From an uncultured Planctomycetia bacterium (GTDB lineage: Bacteria > Planctomycetota > Phycisphaerae > FEN-1346 > JAACEH01), in contig CAIYVX010000013.1 in the NCBI GenBank assembly GCA_903929765.1, forward strand, positions 62,001 to 126,000: a stretch of 64,000 nucleotides of DNA, written 5' to 3'. The position numbers and the translations under genes are program-made. Under the pieces are notes generated by a model. That model had not been told where the DNA came from. It worked only from the letters and a program-made list of their open reading frames with translations, and did no database searches. Position 1 is the first letter of the stretch. Each line of letters starts with the position of its first letter. This document shows positions 9,227 through 18,787 of the stretch, piece by piece.

Positions 9227-9863
9227 AAGTCGGTGCCCTCATGGTCGCGGAACCGTAAAGGTTTAGGTTGACGGGGTGGCCGGTCGAGTTGACGATGTTT
9301 TCGGGCGAGGAGAGTTGGAGGAAAAATTCGACGGTGTCGGCCCCTCCGGCGGGATGGTTGGCGGCGAAGGTGACAGCATCGAGGTTGTGGCAGACGACCT
9401 GGTTGGAGACGACCAGTCCCCCGGCGGAGGCCAGGTAAGAGCCGCTGTCGAAGTTGGCGAAAGAGGCGGCGAAGGCGGCGGGGCTGGGCGGGCCGAAGTT
9501 CGCGGCAGCGGCGGAGTAGGTGAGGCGGCGCAGGGTGCGGTCGGAAGCTTGGAAATAGTAGAAGGCGAATTGGGTGAGGTCGATGGCGCCGCTGTTTTTC
9601 GTGTCGCCGAACCAGACCGCCAGGCTGCCGGCGGGGGTGAGGGCGACGGCCTGGGCGGCGCGGACGTCGCGTCGTAGCGGCATGAGGCCGAAGCGGCCCT
9701 GGGTGGCCAGTTGGACGGCGGCCTCGCCGGAGTAATGGTAGGCGGTGAGGGTCCAGGTCATCATGGCGGCTCCGGCGACGATGACGGCGGTGATGGTCAG
9801 GGCGAGGAGGAGTTCGACCAGGGTAAAGGCGCGGCCGCGAAATTGTCGGCTAATGGTCTTCAT
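9198..9863 (-). CDS. Prepilin-type N-terminal cleavage/methylation protein (PilW-like)
   Basis: RAFTLVELLLALTITAVIVAGAA. Confidence 0.8.
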   Translation of the reverse strand: MKTISRQFRGRAFTLVELLLALTITAVIVAGAAMMTWTLTAYHYSGEAAVQLATQGRFGLMPLRRDVRAAQAVALTPAGSLAVWFGDTKNSGAIDLTQFAFYYFQASDRTLRRLTYSAAAANFGPPSPAAFAASFANFDSGSYLASAGGLVVSNQVVCHNLDAVTFAANHPAGGADTVEFFLQLSSPENIVNSTGHPVNLNLYGSATMRAPTYAYGFAPQS

Positions 9864-10362
9864 GTTTGCTGACGAAGCGCCTGAGGGTGACGAGTTCCTG
9901 GTCGCCGTCGAAGACGCGGACGGTGAGCATCATAAGTTCCGGCGCGGCGGCGGGGTTCATGCCGGGCAGGTAGACGTATTGGAGGTTGAAGCGGCGCGAG
10001 AGGTTGGGCAGATATGCCGCGGCGGGCTGGGCCGGGCCGTAGCGGAGGCCGAACTGGGCGGGAGTTTCGGTAAAGCCGTGGTAGTCGGTCCGTTCCAGGT
10101 AAAGGTTCCGGGCGGTTTCGCCGGGAGCGGGGCCGAGGGCGGGCGGGTTGGAGGCGCTTAGGGTCCAGGCGGTCTGGGCGAGACATTCTTCGACGCCCTG
10201 TTCGGCCAGGAGCGCCGCCTGGGTCAGCTTGGCGGCGCGTTCCTGTTGCCTGGCGGCGGCGCCGAAGGGCGTGAGGATGGCGGCGACGGCCAGGGCCAGG
10301 ACGACGCCGGCGACCAGGGCCTCGGCCAGGGTGAATGCGGGAAGGTGACGACGCGTGATCAT
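9850..10362 (-). CDS. Prepilin-type protein (PilV/pseudopilin-like)
   Basis: PAFTLAEALVAGVVLALAVAAIL; overlaps the next gene. Confidence 0.75.
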   Translation of the reverse strand: MITRRHLPAFTLAEALVAGVVLALAVAAILTPFGAAARQQERAAKLTQAALLAEQGVEECLAQTAWTLSASNPPALGPAPGETARNLYLERTDYHGFTETPAQFGLRYGPAQPAAAYLPNLSRRFNLQYVYLPGMNPAAAPELMMLTVRVFDGDQELVTLRRFVSKHEDH

Positions 10363-10520
10363 GGGCGTTCCGGTTTGGCGCGCAGGCAGAGCGCCGCCAA
10401 TAGTTCTTTATCGACCGAAACGGGGCTGGGAGTTGACGGGGCGGGGGGCGATTGCGAAGATGATGTCGGGTCTGTTGAACCGACCTACATGACATCAGGT
10501 ACGGGAGAAGGGAAAAAGCG

Positions 10521-11285
10521 ATGGCGAAATGTCCGCATTGTCAGGTGGATTTGAAGCTGGAGGGAGCGCATATCCTGAACGTCCTGGCCTGCCCCGGGTG
10601 CCATGGCGAACTGGTGCCGGAGGATTCGTTCAACGCCGTGCGGCGCCACGCCGACCCGAATTGGACGGCGGACGACAAGAAGCGGTTTTTCGAGCAAGCC
10701 GCGGTTTCGTCCGAAGCCGAGCGGATTCGTTGCCCCGAATGCCGGGGCCGCATGGAGAAGGAAGTGGCCGGCCCCCAGGGCGCGGTGAACATCCATCACT
10801 GCCACTCGTGCCGGTTGTACTGGTTTGGCGCCGGTGAGGTGGAAAAGCTCCAGATCAGTTATGCCGATGCGATGATGAACCTGACGCCGGAAGCTCTGGC
10901 GAAGATGGAGCAGTTGGCGCGCGTGGGCCTGGCCCTGGAAGTGCGCAAGGAACACCTGGGAGGATACGGTGACGAGATGAGGATGCTGGAGTTGCCGACG
11001 CGGCCCTGGAACAAGGTGCCCATCAGTTCTGCCCGGGGTGTTAGCGTGCTGCCGATTCTGAGTGCGGTCCTGGCGGTGTTTCACAACGTCTGGGCCATGG
11101 ATCGGCAGGTAAAGGAGGCAGAGGCGGCGGGGGAACGGGTCCTGGCGGGGTTGCCGGCCGATCCGCCGGATGAAGTGTGGTCGCTGTTTGAGGCCATGAC
11201 CGGAACGTGGGCCGGGCGTCTGGCGCTCGCGGGGATTATCGTGGTGATTGTGTTGGGGGCGTGGCTGTTGTTGCGGCGGTGGTGA
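10521..11285 (+). CDS. Zinc-ribbon (zf-TFIIB-like) membrane protein
   Basis: CPHCxxDL, CPGCHGELVP, CPECRGRMEKEV and a C-terminal TM helix. Confidence 0.65.
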   Translation: MAKCPHCQVDLKLEGAHILNVLACPGCHGELVPEDSFNAVRRHADPNWTADDKKRFFEQAAVSSEAERIRCPECRGRMEKEVAGPQGAVNIHHCHSCRLYWFGAGEVEKLQISYADAMMNLTPEALAKMEQLARVGLALEVRKEHLGGYGDEMRMLELPTRPWNKVPISSARGVSVLPILSAVLAVFHNVWAMDRQVKEAEAAGERVLAGLPADPPDEVWSLFEAMTGTWAGRLALAGIIVVIVLGAWLLLRRW

Positions 11286-11351
11286 GTCCGGGGTTGGGTG
11301 GCATGGCGGTCGTCGTTTGCTGCCATGTTCACGCTGGAAATGTCCAACCTT

Positions 11352-12350
11352 TTATTTTGCGGCCGGCGCGGCAGCACTGGAAGCGCTGGTGGCGCTGGTG
11401 GCGGCGCGGGGCGGGATTTTAGCGCCGGTTTTGATGGCCTTGTCGACCTGGGTTTTCAGGTCGGCTATTTTTTTGGACAGGTCGTCGTCGACCTTGTAGA
11501 AGGCGATGAGCTTGAGGGCTTTCTGGGCTTCCGGGAGCTTGCCGGCATCGACGAGATCGTAGGCGGCGTCAAATTCGGCCTGGAGGGCGGTCTGGAGTTT
11601 GGCGCGGGCCTCCTTGATCTGCTCGGAATAGAACCATTGGTCGTTGCGTTCGGTCGCGGCCTGTTTTTTCTTCTCATCCTCGGCCTGTTTGGCGGCTTGT
11701 TTTTCCTCGGAAGTGTTGCCGCCGACGGAACCGGATGACCCTCCGACGAGGTGAAACCTGCCGCTGGTGCGGCCGGGCAGCCAGGGGACGGAGTCCTTGA
11801 GTTTGGCACTGATTTTTTTGTCGGTGTCATCGATTTTGGCGATCATGGCGTAAAGTTCGGCGTACTGACGATGGGCGATTTTGGCGTCGGTGGTTTTGAG
11901 TTGGTCGTCGGTGGTTTTTTCCCACTTGGTGACTTGCCAGGCGTTGTTGGCCTGATCGGCCATCTGGCGGGGATCGACGGGCTGGTCGTCAGTCTGGACG
12001 CCGAGAACCCGTCCGCCGCCATCGACCAGGATGATTCCATTCCACATGTTGGTATTGATCCCACCCTTGATTTTCCAAAAGGCGGCATCTTCCGATTCCC
12101 AATAGATTCGCACGGCCAGCGTATCCTGATACTGGGGAAAGTTTTCGTATGTGCTGGCTCGGGTGTTCCAGCCCATGCCTGCGGCGGATTTCTTCAGGTA
12201 GAGAATGCAGATGGGCATGCCGCGCTGCTTGGCGGTGTCCATGAGTTTGTCGAGATCGGTGCAGGTGGGCCAGTCGGCGCGGACGACGGAGGCGGCGGCC
12301 AGGACGACCAGGAGGGCCAGGGTAGAGACGGTCAAGCGGCGAAAGGTCAT
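11352..12350 (-). CDS. Secreted hypothetical protein, possible thioredoxin-like N-terminal region
   Basis: Signal peptide MTFRRLTVSTLALLVVLAAASVVRA from ATG at 12350. Confidence 0.55.
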   Translation of the reverse strand: MTFRRLTVSTLALLVVLAAASVVRADWPTCTDLDKLMDTAKQRGMPICILYLKKSAAGMGWNTRASTYENFPQYQDTLAVRIYWESEDAAFWKIKGGINTNMWNGIILVDGGGRVLGVQTDDQPVDPRQMADQANNAWQVTKWEKTTDDQLKTTDAKIAHRQYAELYAMIAKIDDTDKKISAKLKDSVPWLPGRTSGRFHLVGGSSGSVGGNTSEEKQAAKQAEDEKKKQAATERNDQWFYSEQIKEARAKLQTALQAEFDAAYDLVDAGKLPEAQKALKLIAFYKVDDDLSKKIADLKTQVDKAIKTGAKIPPRAATSATSASSAAAPAAK

Positions 12351-12564
12351 GGCAAATCTCCCAAAGAAATTGAAATTGTCTCGACAGCGGGTACAGATAT
12401 GCAAAATGATTTTAACTTTTCGGTGAAACGAAACAAGCAAAATCCGGCCGCCAGCCGAAGCAAGCCTGGCGGCCGCGCAAGCGGTCTGGGCCGCCTGCGG
12501 CTGGGTGTCTGAATGTAAGACGCATGAGGGGGAAGAGATTTTCCGAAATTTTGTAAATTATTGT

Positions 12565-13836
12565 TTAGTCGAGCGGAAACGCGCGGCAGAGTTCGCGGAT
12601 TTCGCCCACAGCGACGATGAGCTTGTGGTCGTCGGGGCCGGAGGCGGTCAGGATGGTGTCGACCAGGCGGGCGGTCTGGCGCATCTGGGGTTCCTTGAAA
12701 CCGCGCGTGGTCAGTGCGGGCGAGCCGATGCGGATGCCGGAGCACTGGGCGGCCGGGAGCTTGTCGAAGGGGATCAGGTTTTTGTTGATGATGACGCCGG
12801 AGGCTTCGAGGGCTTTTTCGGCCCGGTCGCCGGTCAAACCCTTGGGCGTGAGATCGACGAGGAAAAGGTGGTTGTCGGTGCCGCCGGCGACGAGGCGGTA
12901 GCCGAGGACGCGCATTTCGTCGGCCATGGCCGCGGCGTTGTCGACGATCTGTTTCTGGTAGCCGCAGAAATCGGGCAGGAGGGCTTCGCCGAAGGCGGCG
13001 GCCTTGCCGGCGATGACGTGTTCGAGCGGTCCGCCCTGCATGCCGGGGAAGACGGCGGAGTCGATGGCCTTGGCCCATTCTTTTTTGCAGAAGATGCCTC
13101 CGCCGCGCGGCCCGCGGAGGGTTTTGTGCGTGGTGGTGGTGACGAACTCGCAGACGGGGACGGGATCGGGGTGGAGCTTGGCGGCGACGAGTCCGGCGAT
13201 GTGGGCCATGTCGGTCATCAGCAGCGCCCCGACCTCGTGGGCGATTTCGGCGAATTTGTCGAAGTGCAACAGGCGGGGATAGGCGCTGGCCCCGACGACG
13301 ATGAGCTTGGGTTTGTGTTCGCGGGCCAGGCGGCGCACGTCGTCAAAGTCGATCTGCTCGGTCTTGGGGCTGACGCCGTAGTGGACGACTTTGTAGAGTT
13401 TGCCGGAGAAGTTGAGTTTGTAGCCGTGGGTGAGGTGTCCGCCGGTGTTGAGGCTCATGGCCAGCATGGTGTCGCCGGGCTGAAGGCAGGCGAAGTAGAC
13501 GGCCATGTTGGCCTGGCTGCCGGCGTGAGGCTGGACGTTGACGTGCTCGGCGCCGAAGAGTTGTTTGGCCCGGTCGATGGCGAGTTGCTCGACTTTGTCG
13601 ACGATCTGGCAGCCGCCGTAGTAGCGGCGACCGGGGTAGCCTTCGGCGTATTTGTTCGTGAGGAGCGAGCCGGTGGCTTCCATGACGGCGCGCGAGACGT
13701 GGTTTTCGGAGGCGATCAGTTCGAGGGTGTTCTGCTGCCGCTGCCATTCGAGGTCGAGCAGTTCGGCCAGGTAGGGATCGGTCTTGCGGAGGGTTTCGTA
13801 GGTGGCGGAAGAACGGTCGTTTAAGGGCGAGGCCAT
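12565..13836 (-). CDS. glyA: Serine hydroxymethyltransferase
   Basis: [29 protein letters not shown]..., [17 protein letters not shown] motif. Confidence 0.97.
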   Translation of the reverse strand: MASPLNDRSSATYETLRKTDPYLAELLDLEWQRQQNTLELIASENHVSRAVMEATGSLLTNKYAEGYPGRRYYGGCQIVDKVEQLAIDRAKQLFGAEHVNVQPHAGSQANMAVYFACLQPGDTMLAMSLNTGGHLTHGYKLNFSGKLYKVVHYGVSPKTEQIDFDDVRRLAREHKPKLIVVGASAYPRLLHFDKFAEIAHEVGALLMTDMAHIAGLVAAKLHPDPVPVCEFVTTTTHKTLRGPRGGGIFCKKEWAKAIDSAVFPGMQGGPLEHVIAGKAAAFGEALLPDFCGYQKQIVDNAAAMADEMRVLGYRLVAGGTDNHLFLVDLTPKGLTGDRAEKALEASGVIINKNLIPFDKLPAAQCSGIRIGSPALTTRGFKEPQMRQTARLVDTILTASGPDDHKLIVAVGEIRELCRAFPLD

Positions 13837-13846
13837 GGAATCTCCT

Positions 13847-14389
13847 TTACCAGGTCAGAAAGGAATTGAGAATCGGATCGACTTCGGACATGTGACGGTC
13901 GGCGTCGTCGGCGGGAACGACGGCGGTGATGACGATCTGGCGGCCGTGGAGCAGGAAGGCGAATTGTTTGAAGCGGCAGGGGCGGCCTTCGGGTCCGTCG
14001 GTCGGGCGGCCTAAGTCGGCTTCGATCAGGTAGGCCGGGAGGCCGGAAGCGTGTTGGGTGAGGAGGGCCTGGCGTTCCGAGTAGGCGTTCTGGCGGGAGA
14101 GTTGTTCGCGGGCGGACTTGAAGAAGGCGGCGAGGTCGAGGCCCTTGGGTGCGGATTCGACCAGGACGGAGATCATGAGACGGACTGGCGGCTTTTTGCC
14201 GTCGGCAGGGAGGACGCGGAGATAAGTTTCGCGGTCGTTGCCGGTGGAAGAGGCGATCCAGCCTTCGGGCAGGTTGAGGGCGAAGCCGGCGATTTCGTTG
14301 CGGTGGTTGCGGAGGTTGGCGGCGGCGGGGGCTTTGTGGCCGCAGCCGGAGAGAGAACAGAGAAGAATGATGAAGAGAAAAAGACGCAT
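13847..14389 (-). CDS. Lipoprotein, PsbP/DcrB-like fold (tentative)
   Basis: Lipobox [16 protein letters not shown]. Confidence 0.6.
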   Translation of the reverse strand: MRLFLFIILLCSLSGCGHKAPAAANLRNHRNEIAGFALNLPEGWIASSTGNDRETYLRVLPADGKKPPVRLMISVLVESAPKGLDLAAFFKSAREQLSRQNAYSERQALLTQHASGLPAYLIEADLGRPTDGPEGRPCRFKQFAFLLHGRQIVITAVVPADDADRHMSEVDPILNSFLTW

Positions 14390-14397
14390 GGGAACCT

Positions 14398-14997
14398 TTA
14401 CCAATGTCTCCGGCCCGTTGGTTTCATGGTTATGAAAGAATCAAGAATCGGGTCGAACTCGGCCATCCAGTGGTCGCAATTTTCGATTGGGACTAGAATT
14501 CTGACAAGTAACTCACGCCCGTTATCCAGGAACCCGATTAGTTTGAGACGGTGAGGTCCGTCGGGGTGCGGACCTTCACTAGAAGCGCCATTGTACCAGT
14601 CCAGCGCATCGACGTTAACGTCGGCCTCGATCAAGTATGTCTGTTGGCCGGATTTGTGCTTGATTATCCGAGCCTGCCGCTCTTGATAGCCGGGCATGCG
14701 GCTGTACATCTGGCAGGTCCTTTTCATTAGACCTTCGAGATCGAAGCCCTTTGTCTCGGAGTCGGCCCTGACGTTTAATTCAAATCTTTTGGACGACATT
14801 TTTCCCACGTCTGGGAGGTTTCCGGCATAATCGCAATCTCCGGAATCGTCCTCCCGGCCTCCTATCCAACCATCGGGCAGGTTGAAAGCAAATCCGAGTT
14901 CTTTGACAGTGGTGTTGCGTATTTTGTCTGCGGAGGACTGTTTTTGTCCACATCCGGCGAGTGAGGCGAGAAGGATTAAGATTATGGCAAGACGCAT
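14398..14997 (-). CDS. Lipoprotein paralog, PsbP/DcrB-like (tentative)
   Basis: Lipobox LAGC; FAFNLPDGWIGG; C-terminus parallels the previous gene. Confidence 0.6.
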   Translation of the reverse strand: MRLAIILILLASLAGCGQKQSSADKIRNTTVKELGFAFNLPDGWIGGREDDSGDCDYAGNLPDVGKMSSKRFELNVRADSETKGFDLEGLMKRTCQMYSRMPGYQERQARIIKHKSGQQTYLIEADVNVDALDWYNGASSEGPHPDGPHRLKLIGFLDNGRELLVRILVPIENCDHWMAEFDPILDSFITMKPTGRRHW

Positions 14998-15003
14998 GTG
15001 TAT

Positions 15004-15594
15004 TTACCAAACAGAGAAGGATTTTTCGATGGCGGCAACGTCGGCGGCGGCAGAGGCGCGATCGGCGACGGGGACGGTGATGATCAAGGCCCAGACCTGG
15101 CGGCCCCGGGCGACGATGAGGATGCGCTGGTCGAACTGGACGGGGCCTTCCCAGGCGTCGCGGTGGAAGAGGCGGGCGGGCAAGCCGGAGACGGTGGCGG
15201 ATTCGACGGTGGGCTGAACGGGATGATCCTGGAGTTGGAAGCGGAGGTCGGAGGTGAAGAGGTCGAGGAGCTTGGGGGCGAAGGCGTCGAGGTTGACGTC
15301 GGCGTCTTCGGTGCGGGTGAAGACATCGACGGCGGAGGCGGCGCGGGTCTGGCGGCCGGTCAACTCGGCGGCCAGGGAACTGGCCGGCTCGGCTTGCGGC
15401 TGGCGCGGGGCCAGGGCTTCGAAGGCGACGTTGCCGCGCAGGGCCTGGATGGACCAGGCGGCGGGGACGTCGAGGGCGAAGCGGAGGCCGTTGTGGCGGA
15501 AATGGGCGCGGCTGGCGGCTTGGGAAGTTTCGGTGGCGGCGCTGCAGCCGGAGAGGACGAGGAGGAGGATTGAGAAAATTGTGCGGATTATCAT
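15004..15594 (-). CDS. Lipoprotein paralog
   Basis: Lipobox LSGC; FALDVPAAWSI. Confidence 0.6.
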   Translation of the reverse strand: MIIRTIFSILLLVLSGCSAATETSQAASRAHFRHNGLRFALDVPAAWSIQALRGNVAFEALAPRQPQAEPASSLAAELTGRQTRAASAVDVFTRTEDADVNLDAFAPKLLDLFTSDLRFQLQDHPVQPTVESATVSGLPARLFHRDAWEGPVQFDQRILIVARGRQVWALIITVPVADRASAAADVAAIEKSFSVW

Positions 15595-15672
15595 TTTTTT
15601 AACGGAGACCGGAAGAAGAGCCTTTTATTTTTGGCGGCTGTCAAGCAGCCGCCCTACATAACGACGACGGCC

Positions 15673-16302
15673 TCATTTTTCCGCGCCGGGCTTGGCTTTG
15701 ACGTTCAGAGCCGAGGCCATGCGTTCGGCCGTGGCCCGGATTGTAGCGAAATCGGCGGGTGGCGCGTAGGCCTCAACTGCCCAGTTCGGTGGAACGACGA
15801 GGCGATAACTGTGCAGGCCTTGCGGGCCGAGGCCGAGATCCTGAGAGAGGATGGCGCCGTGGAGACTTTGCGGGCTGAGGGAGTTTTTCTGGGTATAGTC
15901 GCGCCACTGGATGGCGCCGGCGCCGGGCTTTCCTCCCAGGATTGGTGCGGTCCCGGCGACGCTGCGGCCAGGGGGTTCGGGGGAGATGGAGCCGTATTGG
16001 AGAGTGATGCGTGTGCTGCGCGGTCCGGGCTTGGCGTCGGGGGAGAAGACGGTGAGGAGGCCGGCGCGGGAGGTTTCGCGCGAGACGGACCAGAGAGCGG
16101 GATAGTGGAGGACGACGGTGGAGTTGGGGACGGAGTAGGATTGTTCTGGGAGGAGGCCGCAGCCGGGGAGAGCGGAGATGGAAAGAATAATAACGATTAA
16201 CGTGAGGGTGGCATGGTTCACGCGCAGCGTGACCATGTGAGGTGCCGGTAAACGTGGCCACGCAAGCGTGGGCCACGCCACCCTATATCGTTGGTTTAGC
16301 AT
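15673..16302 (-). CDS. Lipoprotein paralog (start uncertain; ~16236 or 16221)
   Basis: Lipobox LPGC; VVLHYPALWSVSR. Confidence 0.5.
   Translation of the reverse strand: MLNQRYRVAWPTLAWPRLPAPHMVTLRVNHATLTLIVIILSISALPGCGLLPEQSYSVPNSTVVLHYPALWSVSRETSRAGLLTVFSPDAKPGPRSTRITLQYGSISPEPPGRSVAGTAPILGGKPGAGAIQWRDYTQKNSLSPQSLHGAILSQDLGLGPQGLHSYRLVVPPNWAVEAYAPPADFATIRATAERMASALNVKAKPGAEK
16252..16284. repeat. Hairpin GTGGCCACGCAAGCGTGGGCCACGCCACCC (family E)
   Basis: Inverted repeat; related at 45228, 48183, 52111. Confidence 0.65.
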
Positions 16303-16327
16303 GTGGACTATCCCTCAGCCAGCGAAG

Positions 16328-17447
16328 TTACTTTCCCGGCCTCGAACTTGCGCGGAGGCGGAGATAGGCGTCGATGAATTCCTGGATGCGGCCATCGAGA
16401 ACGTCCATGACCTTGCCGGTTTCGTGGTCGGTGCGGTGATCTTTGACCAGGGTGTAGGGCTGGAGGACATAGGAGCGGATCTGGCTACCCCAGGCGATTT
16501 CGCCCTTGGGGCCGTAAAGGCCGGCCATTTCCTTGTTCCGCTTTTCCTCTTCCAGGCGGAGGAGTTTGACCTTGAGCATGTTCATGGCGACGTGGCGGTT
16601 CTGGTGCTGGGAGCGTTCGTTCTGGCACTGGACGACGATGCCGGTGGGCAGGTGGGTGATGCGGACGGCGGAAGAGGTTTTGTTGACGTGCTGGCCGCCG
16701 GCGCCGCCGGCGCGGAAAAAGTCGAGCCGCAGATCCTCTTCATCGACCACGATGTCGACCTGGTCGGGAAGTTCGGGCAGGCAATCGACGGAAGCGAAAC
16801 TGGTGTGGCGGCGCGCGGCGGAGTCGAAGGGACTGATGCGGACCAGGCGGTGGACGCCGACCTCGGCCGAGAGGTAGCCGAAGGCGTAGTGGCCCTGGAC
16901 GAAGAGGGTGATGGAGGAGAAGCCGGCTTCCTCGCCGGGGACGGCGTCGACGATGTCGACCTTCCAGCCCTGGCGCTCGGCGTAGCGGGTGTACATGCGG
17001 TGAAGCATGTCGGCCCAGTCCTTGCTCTCGGCGCCGCCCTGGCCGGCGTGGATGGGCAGGTAACAGTTGCCGGCGTCGTACGGGCCGGAAAGGAGCGTGG
17101 TCAGCTCGAAGCGGGCGAATTCCTCAGCCAGGGCGGAGACTTCGCGGTCGGATTCTTCGAGGGCGGATTGGTCGGCTTCCTCGCGGGCCAGGGCCAGCAG
17201 GGTGTGGGCGTCGTCGGTGCGGGCCACCAGGGAGGTGATGGGGTCGATGGAGGAGTTGAGTTCCTTCAGGCGGGCGACGGTCTGCTGTGCGGTTTCCTGG
17301 AAGTCCCAGAAACCGTGGACGGACATTTTTTCTTCGATGGTCTTTCGTTCGGCGATTTTGGCGGGGAGGTCAAAGAGAGTCCTTGAGCAGTTGTAGTTTC
17401 TGCGTCAAGGCCTCAAGCTGGTTTTCGATTTCTGCGGCAGTGAGCAC
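16328..17447 (-). CDS. prfB: Peptide chain release factor 2, with programmed +1 frameshift near codon 26
   Basis: GGAGGQHVNKT motif; zero-frame ORF GTG 17447 to TGA 17370, then +1 frame DLPAKIAERKTIEEKMSVHGFWD... Confidence 0.95.
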
Positions 17448-17640
17448 GGGCGTCCTGCTTTCTGTCGGCGGCGACGGTAAGGAGAGCGACGGGGGCATTA
17501 TAGCGGCGCGGCGGGCGAAGTGTCAACGGTGGGAGGCATACTGAAAAAGCTTGCAGAATCTTTTGGGTCGAAGGATAATGACATGACAGAGGCCGGCGGT
17601 GGTCGCGGGCCTGGAAAAAAAATGCAAAGGAGACTTACAA

Positions 17641-17714
17641 TGGGCAAAGGCAACAACGCAACGCGCAAGGAAGTCAAGAAGCCGAAGAAGAACAAGGACG
17701 CCAAGAAGAAGTAG
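17641..17714 (+). CDS. Lys-rich microprotein MGKGNNATRKEVKKPKKNKDAKKK (24 aa)
   Basis: AAGGAGACTTACA-ATG RBS; followed by an intrinsic terminator. Confidence 0.65.
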
Positions 17715-17752
17715 GGCGGCGGTCTTAACCCAGCGCTGAAGACTGAATCGCG

Positions 17753-17805
17753 AATGGGCGTTTGATTTTCCCACGACGACGCTCGGGGAAATCGAACGCC
17801 CATTT
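17753..17805 (+). terminator. Rho-independent terminator (AATGGGCGTTTGATTTTCCC...GGGGAAATCGAACGCCCATTTT)
   Basis: Long stem plus T-run. Confidence 0.75.
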
Positions 17806-17908
17806 TGTTGCGCTCGGCTGACGGCGGGGTTAATTAAGGGCGACGGCCAGGTGGTCGTCCTGAGCGGCGACGGAGAGGGCGGGGGCGGCGGTCGCACGCT
17901 TGCGGGGG

Positions 17909-18592
17909 CTACTTGTTTTTGGGCCAGTGACTTCGGAGCTTGGCGACCCAGGGATCGATGCCATGATTGTAAACTGGAGCAAAGCGGTCAAGCTTTCTGC
18001 TCATTTCTTCCAATTCCGGCGAGATCCACCCAATCGTCTCAAGCAGGGTTTCGTGCTGGTCCGGCAGATCCTTCCAATGGATGATTCTTTCGTAGTGGAA
18101 GATGCGGTTGCGGAGGCGACGAATCCTGTCCCAGCGTTGGTCTTGGAAAGGCTGGCGTCTTTGGGACTTGAGGCAACGTGAGCCGACGGCCTTCAGGATG
18201 ACCGCGCCCAAGCCGGTTCTCAGGTGCGCTTTGTTGAAAAAAGCAGTCCACAAACCGAAATTTAATTCCGAGACGATATGGCCGGGAGTAAGCGGTTTGT
18301 TGAATTTTTTTAAATTTCTTTCTGCTTCTTCCAGTTGCTTGTGTCCTAACAAGGTCAACGGGGCCAGGTTGTACCAGGTGTCGGTGCTGTAGTGTTGCGA
18401 AAAAGCACGATGGGCGGAGTTTCTGAGGGCAACCTCTACCATTTGTAGTGGAGAGTAGAGGGTTTCGCAGACGGCGGCGTTCCAGAGATAGCGTCCCAGC
18501 GTCGTGGCCTCATCTACCCCGTCCTGGCCATAAGCATCAAGGCGTTCCTTAGAGACGGCGGTGGAAATTTTCGAGTAAAAATCAGAATTCAC
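17909..18592 (-). CDS. Abi-like / HEPN-type protein (abortive infection-like)
   Basis: Abi-like architecture; RNRIFHYE (Rx4-6H HEPN motif); GTG start. Confidence 0.7.
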   Translation of the reverse strand: MNSDFYSKISTAVSKERLDAYGQDGVDEATTLGRYLWNAAVCETLYSPLQMVEVALRNSAHRAFSQHYSTDTWYNLAPLTLLGHKQLEEAERNLKKFNKPLTPGHIVSELNFGLWTAFFNKAHLRTGLGAVILKAVGSRCLKSQRRQPFQDQRWDRIRRLRNRIFHYERIIHWKDLPDQHETLLETIGWISPELEEMSRKLDRFAPVYNHGIDPWVAKLRSHWPKNK

Positions 18593-18787
18593 GTTGCTTT
18601 TGCCCTGAAAATAGCCAATAATGGTAGCGTAGACCTCGGAGCTCCTTCCCCCGTCCTAGCGACGGTGCAGGAACCGAGGTTCTCTTTTTGCGCGGATGGC
18701 GGTACGGCGTCGCGCGATTATTTCTCTCCTATCCAGATTGAAAGAATATCAATACGAACTCATTCAGGCAAGAGGAAATGGCCTAGG

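Noticed and set aside
12449-12490. GGCCGCCAG...CTGGCGGCC inverted repeat downstream of glyA as terminator
   Set aside because: No T-run on the expected strand; may be another repeat, evidence too weak to call
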